A stretch of 64,000 bases of DNA from the NCBI GenBank assembly GCA_020692215.1, contig JAIMKW010000001.1, forward strand, positions 124,001 through 188,000, written 5' to 3'. Origin of the DNA: Sandarakinorhabdus sp. GTDB taxonomy: Bacteria > Pseudomonadota > Alphaproteobacteria > Sphingomonadales > Sphingomonadaceae. The notes under the pieces are model-generated. The model was not told where the DNA came from. It did no database searches and worked only from the letters and a program-made list of their open reading frames with translations. How positions within the stretch are numbered: the stretch's first letter is position 1; each line of letters begins with the position of its first letter. Below are positions 26,594 through 35,249 of this stretch, in pieces. Made by a program: the position numbers and the translations under genes.

Positions 26594-26625
26594 GCAGGGC
26601 GAACATCGCCCTGCCCGCCGTAGGC
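26594..26625 (-). repeat. REP-like hairpin element, copy 2 (inverted)
   Basis: The hairpin GCAGGGCGA-ACA-TCGCCCTGC (26594-26614) is followed by CCGCCGTAGGC, the reverse complement of the lead-in of copy 1 with one change. Copies 1 and 2 thus form an inverted pair around the DUF3883 gene. The rest of 26462-26720 shows no gene. Confidence 0.8.
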
Positions 26626-26720
26626 TGATTTGCCGTCCTCATTGGCAAGATTGTGCAGCCGATTCGGTGGGAGATGCCGGCCTTGGCTGCCATAACGGTT
26701 GCATGAGAGGAGGGTAGGCC

Positions 26721-28292
26721 TCAGCTATCCAGCGCGCGGCGGAGGTGGTTTATGTCGCGGTCGAGTTCATGGTCTGTGGCGCGCAGCGATTCGATGCGTT
26801 TGACGGCGTGCATCACAGTGGTGTGGTCGCGGCCGCCGAAGCGGCGGCCGATTTCGGGGAGTGAGCGCGGGGTGAGCATCTTGGCCAGATACATGGCGAC
26901 CTGGCGGGGCCTCGCCACTTCACGGGCGCGGCGTGGGGAGATGAGATCGTTGATCTTGAGGGCGTAGTGATCGGCGACGCGGCGCTGGATATCATCGATG
27001 GTGAGCTTGCGACTGTGGGCGCGCAGCACGTCGGCCAGCACTTCGCGGGTGAAATCGAGATCGAGCTTGCGGTTGACCAGCGTGCCATAGGCGATGACGC
27101 GGTTGAGGGCGCCTTCGAGTTCGCGGACGTTGGCGGCGATCTTGCGGGCGAGGAACTGGAGCACATCATCGGGGACGACCGCGCCGGGCATGCCGGCGAC
27201 CTTGGCGCGCAGGATGTTGTAGCGCAGTTCGTAATCGGCCGGGTTGATATCGGCCACAAGGCCCCAGGCCAGGCGCGAGAGGATCCGGCCTTCGATGCCT
27301 TCAAGGTTCTGGGGGCTGCGGTCTGCCGAGATGACGAGCCAGCGGCCGGCCGAGATGACTTCGTTCATGGTGTGGAAGAATTCTTCCTGGGTGGAATCCT
27401 TGCCGGCGATGAACTGGACATCATCGACCATGAGGAGATCAGCCGAGCGCAGGTGCTGCTTGAACCTGATGGTATCGCGGGCGCGCAGGGCTGCGAGGAA
27501 TTCCACCATGAACTTTTCGGCCGAGAGATAGACCACCTTCATCTTCGGGCGCTGGGCGAGCACCGCGCTGCCGATGGCGTGCATCAGGTGGGTTTTGCCA
27601 AGGCCGGTGGGGCCGTGCAGGAACAGCGGGTTGAAACTGGCTGGCGTATTGTTTGTGATGGCGGCCGCGAGCGCCTGGCTGGCATTGAAGGCCAGCTCGT
27701 TGGATTTGCCGACGACGAAGCTGTCGAAATTGTAGCGCGGTTCGAAGCCCGAAAGATCCGGCTGGGGTGCGGGCCCGGCGGATGCCGGGCTGTGGCCTGC
27801 GGCGCCCATGCCAACAGCGCCGGTGCTGATGGCGCTGTCGGGTGCTGCCGGGGCGACTTCTATGGTGACGCTGCGGATGGAGGGCAGGTGGGCGGCAAAG
27901 GCGTGGCGAAGCCGGTCGGCAAAATGGTTGCGAACCCAATCGGCCATGAAGCGGGAGGGAACGGCGAGGCGAACGGTGGTGCCGGCGAGCGGGCTTTCGG
28001 GGTTGGTGTCGAGCCCGACGAGCTGCAACGGCTTCAGCCAGCTGTCGAAGGTCTTGTCGCCGACATCGGAATGGAGATGCGCACGAACGAGGCCCCAGGT
28101 GCGCAGGAGATTCGAATCGAGCCGGCACGGGCTGGCAGCCACAGGGGAGGCAGAAACAGGGGAGGCAGAAACAGGGGGGACAGGCGAATCGCCATGCCCT
28201 TCGATCAGCGCCCCGATCTGCATGCCGATCTGCGGGGGCAGATCGGCCGGGCGAACGGTCTGATGGGGGGGCTGGCCATTCGAAGGGTGCAT
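26721..28292 (-). CDS. dnaA: Chromosomal replication initiator protein DnaA
   Basis: This protein of 523 aa initiates replication by binding DnaA boxes and melting oriC. Domain I (about 45-130) is followed by a Pro/Ala/Ser-rich linker and the AAA+ domain with Walker [10 protein letters not shown] and Walker [10 protein letters not shown]. Domain IV carries the signature [16 protein letters not shown]. The ATG at 28292 gives MHPSNGQPP; upstream in-frame starts would add non-family residues. The N-terminal stretch [16 protein letters not shown] is encoded by 15-bp tandem repeats at 28142-28171, a local expansion ahead of domain I. The length is longer than most family members because of these segments. 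Confidence 0.96.
   Translation of the reverse strand: MHPSNGQPPHQTVRPADLPPQIGMQIGALIEGHGDSPVPPVSASPVSASPVAASPCRLDSNLLRTWGLVRAHLHSDVGDKTFDSWLKPLQLVGLDTNPESPLAGTTVRLAVPSRFMADWVRNHFADRLRHAFAAHLPSIRSVTIEVAPAAPDSAISTGAVGMGAAGHSPASAGPAPQPDLSGFEPRYNFDSFVVGKSNELAFNASQALAAAITNNTPASFNPLFLHGPTGLGKTHLMHAIGSAVLAQRPKMKVVYLSAEKFMVEFLAALRARDTIRFKQHLRSADLLMVDDVQFIAGKDSTQEEFFHTMNEVISAGRWLVISADRSPQNLEGIEGRILSRLAWGLVADINPADYELRYNILRAKVAGMPGAVVPDDVLQFLARKIAANVRELEGALNRVIAYGTLVNRKLDLDFTREVLADVLRAHSRKLTIDDIQRRVADHYALKINDLISPRRAREVARPRQVAMYLAKMLTPRSLPEIGRRFGGRDHTTVMHAVKRIESLRATDHELDRDINHLRRALDS
28142..28171. repeat. 15-bp tandem repeat inside dnaA
   Basis: CAGGGGAGGCAGAAA occurs twice head to tail (28142-28156, 28157-28171), with a degenerate third unit after it. 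On the minus strand it encodes repeated PVSAS. The frame is kept. Confidence 0.85.
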
Positions 28293-29247
28293 GAAGATAA
28301 CCTGCCGAAGAAACGGAATTGAGAGGGTGCGTGCACCCCGGGAGTGAAAAGGCCTCTGGAACCGGAGGCCGCAGCGTTCAGGCGCTTCGGGATCCCCTGG
28401 GCCAAATGGCTGGTTCTGGGGCTGGTTCAGGGTTTGGGGCGGATAGGCTGTGCCGGCCGCGCGATGCTGCATTGCTGAAGTGCCCCGAAAGCGCCCGATC
28501 TGCTGATTCAAGCCTTGCTTCAAGCATTGCTCCGCTCATTGCTCCGCTCATCAATCCCGGGCCTCCCTTTTTCTTCAACACGATATTCAACAGGATAGCG
28601 CCCCGCAGAATCGCCTTCCGCAAGTTGCCGACCCGAAGTCTGCCGACGCACGGCATGAACGCCGAAAAACACAGCGCGCATGCCCTGATCTGATGGTCTG
28701 CCGGCGGTGGCTCGGCCAGGCTGTCAGGGGTGATTCGCCCCACCCTTCCTGGCCACTGGCCGAGTGCCGGTGTGGGAGCATCTAAAACAGTCTCGGCGGG
28801 CCGGCACAAGGCTGCAAAGTTCACAAAATCGCAAATAATTCGATTGACAGCGCAACCGGCGGATTTATCGCAGTTTTTATTTAAATATCTGAAATATATC
28901 GGTTTTTATATGACGCGGATATTGCAGATTTGCGAATCGCAGAGTCTCGCCCGGCTGCTGGGCATTTGTGCGCCTGCGGCAAGTCATTGGCTCGCCAGCA
29001 AAAAGAAGGCAGCCTGCGGCCGCCCATTCTGACAGTTTCATGACAGACTGACGAACCATCGGTGACAGTCCCCAGCCAGTCCCATTCAGCGGGCCGGCGC
29101 GGTTCGCCACCCGAAGAGGGTGGCGTGCTGGCCAGGAGCGACGGGCTGTTGAGGCCTGTTTGCCGGGACTGGCAGACGCTGTTGGGTGTAAGGGCTGTCT
29201 GGTGCCGTCTGTCGGGCTCGAAAGCACCGAATCAGGCCGGTTCCGAA
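28293..29247. other. Long dnaA upstream region with an AT-rich segment
   Basis: No supported gene is seen in these 955 bp between dnaA and rpsT. A 12-bp direct repeat, CATTGCTCCGCT, lies at 28525-28536 and 28537-28548. About 28819-28930 is strikingly AT-rich for this genome and includes several A/T runs. Two GANTC sites, the CcrM methylation target in many alphaproteobacteria, lie close together at 28933-28937 and 28942-28946. I found no good DnaA box; the nearest is TTATCGCAG near 28865, two mismatches from TTATCCACA. The segment is best read as dnaA promoter and control DNA; an origin is possible but not shown. Confidence 0.5.
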
Positions 29248-29254
29248 TCAGGCC
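29227..29254. repeat. 12-bp direct repeat over the rpsT stop codon
   Basis: CCGAATCAGGCC occurs at 29227-29238 and 29243-29254. The second copy contains the rpsT stop codon on the minus strand. Confidence 0.7.
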
Positions 29255-29511
29255 AGCGCGGACACGCGCTTGGACAGGCGGGAAATCTTCCGCGAGGCCG
29301 TGTTCTTGTGGATCACACCCTTGGCGACGCCGCGCATCACTTCGGGTTGTGCTGCCTGCAGGGCCATTTGTGCAGCAGCCTTGTCGCCGGCTTCGATCGC
29401 CGATTCGACGCGCTTCACATGGGTGCGAATCCGCGAGAGGCGGGCCTTGTTGACGGCGGCGCGACGTTCGTTGCGGCGGATGCGCTTTTCGGCCTGCGGG
29501 GTATTCGCCAT
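29248..29511 (-). CDS. rpsT: 30S ribosomal protein S20
   Basis: This 87-aa basic protein begins [18 protein letters not shown] and matches S20, which binds 16S rRNA in the small subunit. The start at 29511 follows GGAG; a longer frame to 29577 is not family-like. It lies between mutM and dnaA on the same strand, a common alphaproteobacterial order. Confidence 0.97.
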   Translation of the reverse strand: MANTPQAEKRIRRNERRAAVNKARLSRIRTHVKRVESAIEAGDKAAAQMALQAAQPEVMRGVAKGVIHKNTASRKISRLSKRVSALA

Positions 29512-29648
29512 GACGTCCAATTTCTCCAAGACAAGCAAACCGGCCGGGCGCAGAGCCCGCCGGGAAAGGGGGGGCACATACCGTTCGCTGCCCGGGCCGT
29601 CAAGCAGAGGGGTATCTGGCGGGGAGACTCTGTGGCGACCCGCCCGCT

Positions 29649-30461
29649 TCAGCGCTGGCAGCGCGGGCAGTGGAAGGTGGAGCGGCCGGCCTGTACGAGC
29701 CGCCTGACCGTGCCGCCGCAGCCGGTGCAGGCTGCACCCTCGCGGCCATAGACATGGAAGCTGTGCTGGAAATAGCCGAGTTCGCCCGAAACCTGGGCAT
29801 GATCGCGCAAGGTGGAGCCCCCGGCGCGAATCGCATCCGCCAGCACCCCTTTCACCGCCCGGGCCAGCACGGCCAGCCGGGCAGGGGCAATGTTTCCGGC
29901 CTTTCGCGCAGGGTTGATGCCGGCGGAAAACAGCGCCTCGCAGGCATAGATGTTGCCGATGCCGGCCACCACATGCTGGTCGAGCAGAAGCGCCTTCACG
30001 GGGGTTTTCCGGCCCTGTGCCCTTGCGACCAGCCAGGGGCCGCCGAACACATCCTCCAGCGGTTCGGGCCCGAGCCGTGCCAGCAGCGGGTGATCTAACA
30101 GCGCCGCCGATGGCGCGAGATCCATCGAGCCGAACCGGCGCGGATCATGATAGGCAAGCCGCACATCCCCGGCTTCGAAGATCACATGATCGTGCGGGCC
30201 CGGTTCACCCGTCAGCGGGCGGAACTTGCCCGACATGCCGAGGTGAAAGATCAGCGTGTCGCCGCGGTCGGTTGCAAGCAGCCCGTATTTGGCCCGGCGC
30301 GTGATGCCGGTGACTGTCGCCCCTGTCAGCCGCTGGCCGAGATCGGCCGGAAGCGGCCAGCGCAAGTCGGGCCGGCGAACGACAAGCCTGTCCAGCCGCC
30401 GGCCCACCAGCAGGGGGCGCAGGCCGCGCACGACGGTTTCAACTTCGGGAAGCTCGGGCAT
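29649..30461 (-). CDS. mutM: Formamidopyrimidine-DNA glycosylase
   Basis: This 270-aa base-excision repair enzyme removes 8-oxoguanine and formamidopyrimidines and nicks the abasic site. After the initiator methionine, the N-terminal PELPEVE supplies the catalytic proline and glutamate. RRAKYGLL carries the catalytic lysine near 58, [12 protein letters not shown] is the helix-two-turn-helix region, and the C-terminal zinc finger is CTGC to CPRC. All catalytic residues are present. It is divergent from ubiE. Confidence 0.96.
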   Translation of the reverse strand: MPELPEVETVVRGLRPLLVGRRLDRLVVRRPDLRWPLPADLGQRLTGATVTGITRRAKYGLLATDRGDTLIFHLGMSGKFRPLTGEPGPHDHVIFEAGDVRLAYHDPRRFGSMDLAPSAALLDHPLLARLGPEPLEDVFGGPWLVARAQGRKTPVKALLLDQHVVAGIGNIYACEALFSAGINPARKAGNIAPARLAVLARAVKGVLADAIRAGGSTLRDHAQVSGELGYFQHSFHVYGREGAACTGCGGTVRRLVQAGRSTFHCPRCQR

Positions 30462-30506
30462 GGCAAAGCCCGCCTGCGGCAATTCCTGCAAGGCTGCAAC
30501 TGGCAG

Positions 30507-31322
30507 ATGGCCGCCGTTCGCGCTAGACGCTGGCTGGTGACCAGATCAGCCAGCACCCCCGATCCCGCCGCGCAGACGCCCGCGCCCCCCGCCGACCAGC
30601 TTGTGAGCCTTGGCTTCAGGGACGTTGCGCCCGAGGAGAAGACGAAGGCCGTGGGCGATATCTTTGCCCGTGTCGCCCCCAGCTATGATCTGATGAACGA
30701 TCTGATGTCGGGCGGGATGCACCGGCTGTGGAAGGATGATTTCGTGAAGCGGCTGAAGCCCCAGCCGCATGAGCATATCCTTGATCTGGCAGGCGGCACC
30801 GGCGACATCGCCTTTCGCATTGCAAAGCGCGGCGCCACCGTCACCGTGGCCGACATCAACCCCGGCATGCTGAAGGTGGGTGCCGAGCGCGCGGAAAAGC
30901 GCGGGCTGGCCGGCCTTGAATTCGTGGAAGCCAATGCCGAGGCGATGCCGTTCGAGGACAAGCGTTTTGATGCTGTCACCATCGCGTTCGGAATCCGCAA
31001 TGTGACCGATATTCCAAAGGCGCTCGCCGATATTCACCGGGTGCTGAAATGGGGCGGGCGCTTCTTCTGCCTGGAGTTTTCCACCAGCCAGTGGCCGGGG
31101 TTCGCGAAGGCCTATGATCTCTATTCGATGAAGGTGGTGCCGCGAATCGGCGCAGCGGTTGCAAAGGACGAGGATGCCTATCGCTATCTCGTCGAATCGA
31201 TCCGCCGCTTTCCAGATATGCCGGGCTTTGCCGCGATGATCGAACAGGCCGGTTTCCGCCAGGTGCGCTATCAGCCGATCCTCGGCGGCGCGGTCGCCAT
31301 CCACTCCGGCTGGAAATACTGA
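30507..31322 (+). CDS. ubiE: Ubiquinone biosynthesis C-methyltransferase UbiE
   Basis: This protein of about 271 aa is the SAM-dependent C-methyltransferase of ubiquinone/menaquinone synthesis. Signatures are YDLMNDLMSGGMHRLWKD, motif I LDLAGGTGDIAF, and NVTDIPKAL. The start is uncertain: ATG 30507 or GTG 30537, neither with a strong ribosome-binding site; conserved sequence begins after both. It is followed after 7 bp by ubiB, another ubiquinone gene, so the two form an operon. Confidence 0.94.
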   Translation: MAAVRARRWLVTRSASTPDPAAQTPAPPADQLVSLGFRDVAPEEKTKAVGDIFARVAPSYDLMNDLMSGGMHRLWKDDFVKRLKPQPHEHILDLAGGTGDIAFRIAKRGATVTVADINPGMLKVGAERAEKRGLAGLEFVEANAEAMPFEDKRFDAVTIAFGIRNVTDIPKALADIHRVLKWGGRFFCLEFSTSQWPGFAKAYDLYSMKVVPRIGAAVAKDEDAYRYLVESIRRFPDMPGFAAMIEQAGFRQVRYQPILGGAVAIHSGWKY

Positions 31323-31329
31323 CGCCGCC

Positions 31330-32856
31330 GTGCGAGGCTTGATCCATGGCTGGCGCCTGATGGGCGATGCCCGGCGGCTTGCCCGCCATGGCTGCCTGCG
31401 CCCGTTCGAAACCCAGCCCGAAGTGCCCGCGCTTGCCCGCTTCGGCGCCCGGATGCTGCGCTTTGGCACCAACGCACCGCTGACGCCGGATTTCGCGGGC
31501 GGGCTGAAAGCCTGCGGGCCGGCCGCAGTGAAGCTGGGGCAGGCGCTGGCAACCCGGCCCGATCTTGTGGGGCTGGAGGCCGCCGCGGATCTGCGCAGCC
31601 TGCAGGATGATCTTCCCCCTGCCCCCTGGGCGCAGATCGAGGCCGAGCTTGATTCGGCGCTGCCCGGCGGCTGGCGCGCGCATCTGTCCCATATCGAGGA
31701 ACGGCCCGCGGGCGCTGCCTCCATCGCGCAGGTGCATCGCGCCACCACCCACGATGGCCGCGCGGTTGCCATCAAGATCCTGCGCCCCGGCGTGGAAAGC
31801 GCCTTTGCCGACGCGCTCACCAGCTATGCCTGGGCCGCAGCCCATGTAGAGCGCATCGGCGGCGAATTCGCCCGGCTGAAGCCGCGAATCGTCATCGAAA
31901 CCTTCCGCCAGTGGACGCTTACCGAGCTTGATCTGCGCCGCGAGGCCGGCAACGCCTCGGAACTGGCCGAAGCCGTTCGTGCCGAACCCGGGATCGCCAT
32001 CCCGCAGGTTCATTGGGACCTTACCACCCGTCGCACATTGGCATTGCAGTGGGTGGATGGAATCAAGCTCACCGACAACGCCGCCATCGAAGCCAGCGGC
32101 GCAGACCGCAGGCAGCTGGCCGCAACCCTTGTGCGCGGCTTCCTTGCCCAGGCCATCGGCGGCGGCTTCTTTCATGCCGATCTCCACCAGGGCAATATCT
32201 TCCTCACGCCCGACGGCCATCTCACCCTCATCGATTTCGGGATCATGGGGCGGCTCGACCGGCGCGCGCGAGTCTATCTTGCCGAAATCCTCTATGGCCT
32301 CATCATCGGCGACTATAAGCGCGTCGCCGAAATCCACTTCGAAGCCGGCTATGTGCCCGACTATCACGACCCCGGCGCCTTCGCGACCGCGCTGCGCGCC
32401 GTGGGCGAGCCCATCCGCGGGCGGAACACGAAAGACATCTCGGTTGCCAACCTGCTGGATGGCCTGTTCGCCATCACCCGCAGCTTCGACATGCCCGTCC
32501 AGCCGCACCTGCTGCTGCTGCAGAAAACCATGGTGATGGTGGAAGGTGTGGCGCTGAACCTCGATCCGCAGGTGAACATGTGGGATGTTGCAAGCCCCTA
32601 TGTGAAGGGCTGGATGCGCGATGAACTGGGCCCGGAGGCCAAGGCCGCCGATGCGATCGTCGCCAACATGCGCCTGCTGCGCAAATTGCCGGCGCTGGCG
32701 CAGCGCTTCGTGCGCCAGCTGCCACCCGAATCGGCAGCACCCCCGCTGCCGCCGCTGCCTCCCATCCCCGAACGCCGCCCAAGCCGCTGGCCATTCCTGT
32801 TTCTGGGCGCACTGATCGGTGGCGGCATCGCCCTGGGGGCCGTCGCGCTGTTCTAG
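31330..32856 (+). CDS. ubiB: Ubiquinone biosynthesis kinase-like protein UbiB
   Basis: The 508-aa product is an ABC1/ADCK-type atypical kinase-like protein needed for ubiquinone synthesis. It shows the KxGQ motif VKLGQALATRPD, the nucleotide-loop region AASIAQVHRA, VAIKIL, and DLHQGNIF followed by LIDFG. A C-terminal hydrophobic segment after a proline-rich stretch fits membrane association. The start is a GTG seven bases after the ubiE stop. Confidence 0.95.
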   Translation: MRGLIHGWRLMGDARRLARHGCLRPFETQPEVPALARFGARMLRFGTNAPLTPDFAGGLKACGPAAVKLGQALATRPDLVGLEAAADLRSLQDDLPPAPWAQIEAELDSALPGGWRAHLSHIEERPAGAASIAQVHRATTHDGRAVAIKILRPGVESAFADALTSYAWAAAHVERIGGEFARLKPRIVIETFRQWTLTELDLRREAGNASELAEAVRAEPGIAIPQVHWDLTTRRTLALQWVDGIKLTDNAAIEASGADRRQLAATLVRGFLAQAIGGGFFHADLHQGNIFLTPDGHLTLIDFGIMGRLDRRARVYLAEILYGLIIGDYKRVAEIHFEAGYVPDYHDPGAFATALRAVGEPIRGRNTKDISVANLLDGLFAITRSFDMPVQPHLLLLQKTMVMVEGVALNLDPQVNMWDVASPYVKGWMRDELGPEAKAADAIVANMRLLRKLPALAQRFVRQLPPESAAPPLPPLPPIPERRPSRWPFLFLGALIGGGIALGAVALF

Positions 32857-32901
32857 AAGAGGCGGCCCGGTTTGTTTGCCTCCGGTGGTCAGTCTCTTGC
32901 C

Positions 32902-32930
32902 TCCGGCGGGAAGGGCGATGTTCGCCCTTC
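32902..32930 (+). repeat. REP-like hairpin element, copy 3
   Basis: TCCGGCGG leads into the hairpin GAAGGGCGA-TGT-TCGCCCTTC (32910-32930), a nine-pair stem with a compensated base change relative to copy 1. Compensation (C to A paired with G to T) supports selection for the stem. Confidence 0.78.
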
Positions 32931-33034
32931 ACCCCCATGTCTTCAGTGCGGCCCTGTCGCCGGAGCGGGTTCTGGCGGCCGAATGTTTGCTGGCCTGCGG
33001 CGCTGGCCTGAAGGCGCCGCTTCATTTTGGGGGT

Positions 33035-33066
33035 GCAGGGGCATCATGCCCCTGCCCGCCGGAGGC
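33035..33066 (-). repeat. REP-like hairpin element, copy 4 (inverted)
   Basis: The hairpin GCAGGGGCA-TCA-TGCCCCTGC lies at 33035-33055 and is followed by CCGCCGGAGGC, the reverse complement of the copy 1 lead-in. It faces copy 3 as an inverted partner and runs into the 21-bp array. Confidence 0.78.
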
Positions 33067-33135
33067 AATGAACTGCCCGCCGGAGGCAATGAACCGCCCG
33101 CCGGAGGCAATGAACTACCCGCCGGAGGCGACGGA
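33052..33135. repeat. Four tandem 21-bp repeats
   Basis: Four units of 21 bp begin at 33052, 33073, 33094 and 33115. The first two are identical, the third has one change and the fourth is diverged at its end. The core of each unit is CCCGCCGGAGGC, the tail of the hairpin element, so the array grew by repeat amplification of that tail. There are no distinct spacers, so it is not a CRISPR. Confidence 0.9.
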
Positions 33136-33152
33136 CGGCGCCTACAGCCGTG

Positions 33153-33962
33153 TCAGCGGGTGAGGGCTTCGAACGCTGCGCGGATCCGGTCTTCCAGCGC
33201 CGGGTCCCGGGTGGTTTCGCGCATGGCGGCCAGCGATCGGCGGGCGGCGGCGATGTCGCCGGAAATCTGTTCGAGCCGGGCGCGTTCCCACCACAGGGCC
33301 GGCATGGCGGGCGCGATGAGGGTGAGGCGGCGGTAGAGCGTGAGGGCGCGGGCGCTTTCTCCGGCCTGGCGGGCGCGGCTGGCCTGATTCATCACCAGGC
33401 GCACCAGCGTTTCGCGGTTGTCGAGCCGCACGGCATGGTGGGGTCGCAACGCGTGGCTCCGGCCGACAGCCGCCGCAGCGAGGGCGGCGAATCGGCTTTC
33501 ATCAATGGCGCTGCCAAGGGCGAAGGGATCGATGAGGGCAGTATCGGCCTCGCCGCCGATGGCGACCAGCACATGGCCGGGCAGTGCCAGCACCTGGGCC
33601 GGCCAACCGAGCCGGCGGGCGGTTGCGACATAGAGAATGGACAGCGCGATCGGCAGGCCACGGCGGCGATCCAGCACGGAGAGAAAATCGGCGTTGCGCG
33701 GCGCATCATAATCGGCGCTGTCGCCTGTGAAGCCTTCCTTGCCGGCGATCAGCGATGCCAGCGCTGCGCCCCGGGCAGCCGAGCCGGCCGTGGCGGCGGG
33801 AAGCCGGGCGGCGAGCGAATCGAGAAAATCGAGCGGCCCGGAAAGATCCGGCCGGATACGGTCTGCGGCCGCCAGTTCAAGGGCGGCGATGTCCAGCTGG
33901 ATGTCTGCATCGTCCAGGCACCCGATGGCGGCAAGCGGATCGATGGTGTCGGCCTCCTTCAT
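33153..33962 (-). CDS. SirB1 family protein (transglutaminase-like with TPR-like C-terminus)
   Basis: The 269-aa protein has the SirB1-type segment NADFLSVLDRRRGLPIALSILYV in two parts, followed by GWPAQVLALPGHVLV and LIDPFALG. The C-terminal third is helical and TPR-like (ALTLYRRLTLIAPAMPALWWERA, in two parts). The family resembles a transglutaminase fold, but the catalytic cysteine is not evident here. Function is unknown. It lies 10 bp downstream of yraN on the same strand. Confidence 0.8.
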   Translation of the reverse strand: MKEADTIDPLAAIGCLDDADIQLDIAALELAAADRIRPDLSGPLDFLDSLAARLPAATAGSAARGAALASLIAGKEGFTGDSADYDAPRNADFLSVLDRRRGLPIALSILYVATARRLGWPAQVLALPGHVLVAIGGEADTALIDPFALGSAIDESRFAALAAAAVGRSHALRPHHAVRLDNRETLVRLVMNQASRARQAGESARALTLYRRLTLIAPAMPALWWERARLEQISGDIAAARRSLAAMRETTRDPALEDRIRAAFEALTR

Positions 33963-33972
33963 GTCACACCCT

Positions 33973-34326
33973 TCATGTCACGCCTGCAATATGCCTTGGC
34001 CAGCGGCCGGGCGCCAGTGCGATCAGATCCACCCGTGCGCTGGCGGGTGTGCGGCTTGTGCGGGCGGTTTCGGCGGCGAGCTGGACGGCGGCGGCCTGCA
34101 GGCGCTGGGCGGCAATCGGGGTGAGCGCAGCGATGGCGGCATCGAGCGTGGGGCGATATTTCACTTCCACCACGGCCAGCACCGGCCCGCGCCGGGCGAC
34201 GATATCGATTTCGATCATCGGCAGCTGGCGGCGGCGGGCAACGATCCGCCAGCCGCGCGCCATCAGCCACAGCGCCGCCAGCGTTTCGGCGCGGCGGCCC
34301 CGGCGTTCGGCGCGCTGGCGGCTCAA
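33973..34326 (-). CDS. yraN: YraN family (UPF0102) endonuclease-like protein
   Basis: The 117-aa product has the YraN pattern: RRGRRAETLAALWL, then GWRIVARRR, the nuclease-like IEIDIVARR and VVEVKYR (D and ExK). The start is a TTG overlapping the rsmI stop in TTGA, so it is coupled to rsmI, the usual arrangement. Its cellular role is unclear. Confidence 0.88.
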   Translation of the reverse strand: MSRQRAERRGRRAETLAALWLMARGWRIVARRRQLPMIEIDIVARRGPVLAVVEVKYRPTLDAAIAALTPIAAQRLQAAAVQLAAETARTSRTPASARVDLIALAPGRWPRHIAGVT

Positions 34327-35249
34327 GCGCTGTCTTCCAGCGCCGGATCCTTCAGATCCGGATCTTTCAGGCCCAGATCCTTCAGGGCCAGGGCGCGGGC
34401 ATAGGCTTCCGGCCGGGGGATGCCCAGCGCCGCTGAAACGCTGGCGGCCGCCTTCCCTGCGGGCATTGTCGCCAGGGCCGCCTTCAGCGCCTGGTCCAGC
34501 GCATCGGCGGGCAGCATCGCGGCTTCGGGCGGGGCGACGAGCAGCACGATCTCGCCCTTGGGTTCGGTGCTGGCATAGCGGATTGCCAGTTCGGCCAGCG
34601 TTCCGGGCACAAGCTCTTCGTGCCGCTTGGTCAGTTCGCGCGCAACAGCCGCCGGGCGCGGGCCGAGCGCGACCGAAAGCGCCTTCAGGGTGGCCGCCAG
34701 CCGGGGCCCGGATTCATAGAAGACCAGGGTGGCCGGAACGCCGGCGAGCGCTGCAATCGCCTTGTCGCGCGCAACGGCCTTGGGCGGCAGGAAGCCGGCA
34801 AACAGGAATCTGTCGGTCGGCAGCCCACTGATGCTGAGCGCTGCAATCGCCGCCGACGGGCCGGGTGCGGTGGTGACAGGAATACCGCGCGCGCGCGCCT
34901 CACGCACCAGCCCGTGCCCCGGATCCGAGATCAGCGGGGTGCCCGCATCGGACACCAGCGCCACCGATTCGCGCGTCATGCGCTCCAGCAGGCGCTCCTG
35001 CACATCGGCTGCGCTGTGATCATGGTAGGGCAGCATCGGTCGCGTGCTTGCCGCCGCGCGCAGCAGCTTGGCTGTCACCCGCGTGTCCTCGCAGGCGATC
35101 ACATCGGCCTGCCGCAGGAACCGCGCGGCGCGCAACGTCAGGTCCTCCAGGTTGCCGATGGGGCCCGCCACGATGTAGAGGCCGGGCGGAAGCTGCAGCG
35201 CATCGGCGCTGGCGGCTGGATCAGGATCAAGAGGTGGAGCCGTGGGCAT
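34323..35249 (-). CDS. rsmI: 16S rRNA (cytidine1402-2'-O)-methyltransferase
   Basis: The protein of about 308 aa methylates the 2'-O of C1402 in 16S rRNA. Tetrapyrrole-methylase-like motifs include LYIVAGPIGNLEDLTLRA, CEDTRVT, VSDAGTPLISDPG and APGPSA. The C-terminus has a repetitive tail with LKDLGLKDPDLKDPALEDSA, built from short DNA repeats at about 34330-34390. The start at 35249 is the last ATG before conserved sequence and overlaps by two bases the divergent lipoprotein start. Confidence 0.94.
   Translation of the reverse strand: MPTAPPLDPDPAASADALQLPPGLYIVAGPIGNLEDLTLRAARFLRQADVIACEDTRVTAKLLRAAASTRPMLPYHDHSAADVQERLLERMTRESVALVSDAGTPLISDPGHGLVREARARGIPVTTAPGPSAAIAALSISGLPTDRFLFAGFLPPKAVARDKAIAALAGVPATLVFYESGPRLAATLKALSVALGPRPAAVARELTKRHEELVPGTLAELAIRYASTEPKGEIVLLVAPPEAAMLPADALDQALKAALATMPAGKAAASVSAALGIPRPEAYARALALKDLGLKDPDLKDPALEDSA

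Larger units (their letters stand above)
32857..33152. other. Intergenic region dense in REP-like repeats
   Basis: There is no gene in these 296 bp. The region holds one hairpin element in each orientation, described separately, followed by the 21-bp tandem array. It lies between two convergent genes (ubiB and the SirB1-family gene), a typical site for REP sequences, and could help end transcription from both sides. Confidence 0.65.

Noticed and set aside
28819..28946. Possible chromosomal origin
   Set aside because: AT-rich DNA next to dnaA is suggestive, but no good DnaA box is found and GC skew cannot be judged here.
33052..33135. Possible small CRISPR array
   Set aside because: The units are contiguous 21-bp repeats with no unique spacers and no cas genes nearby.
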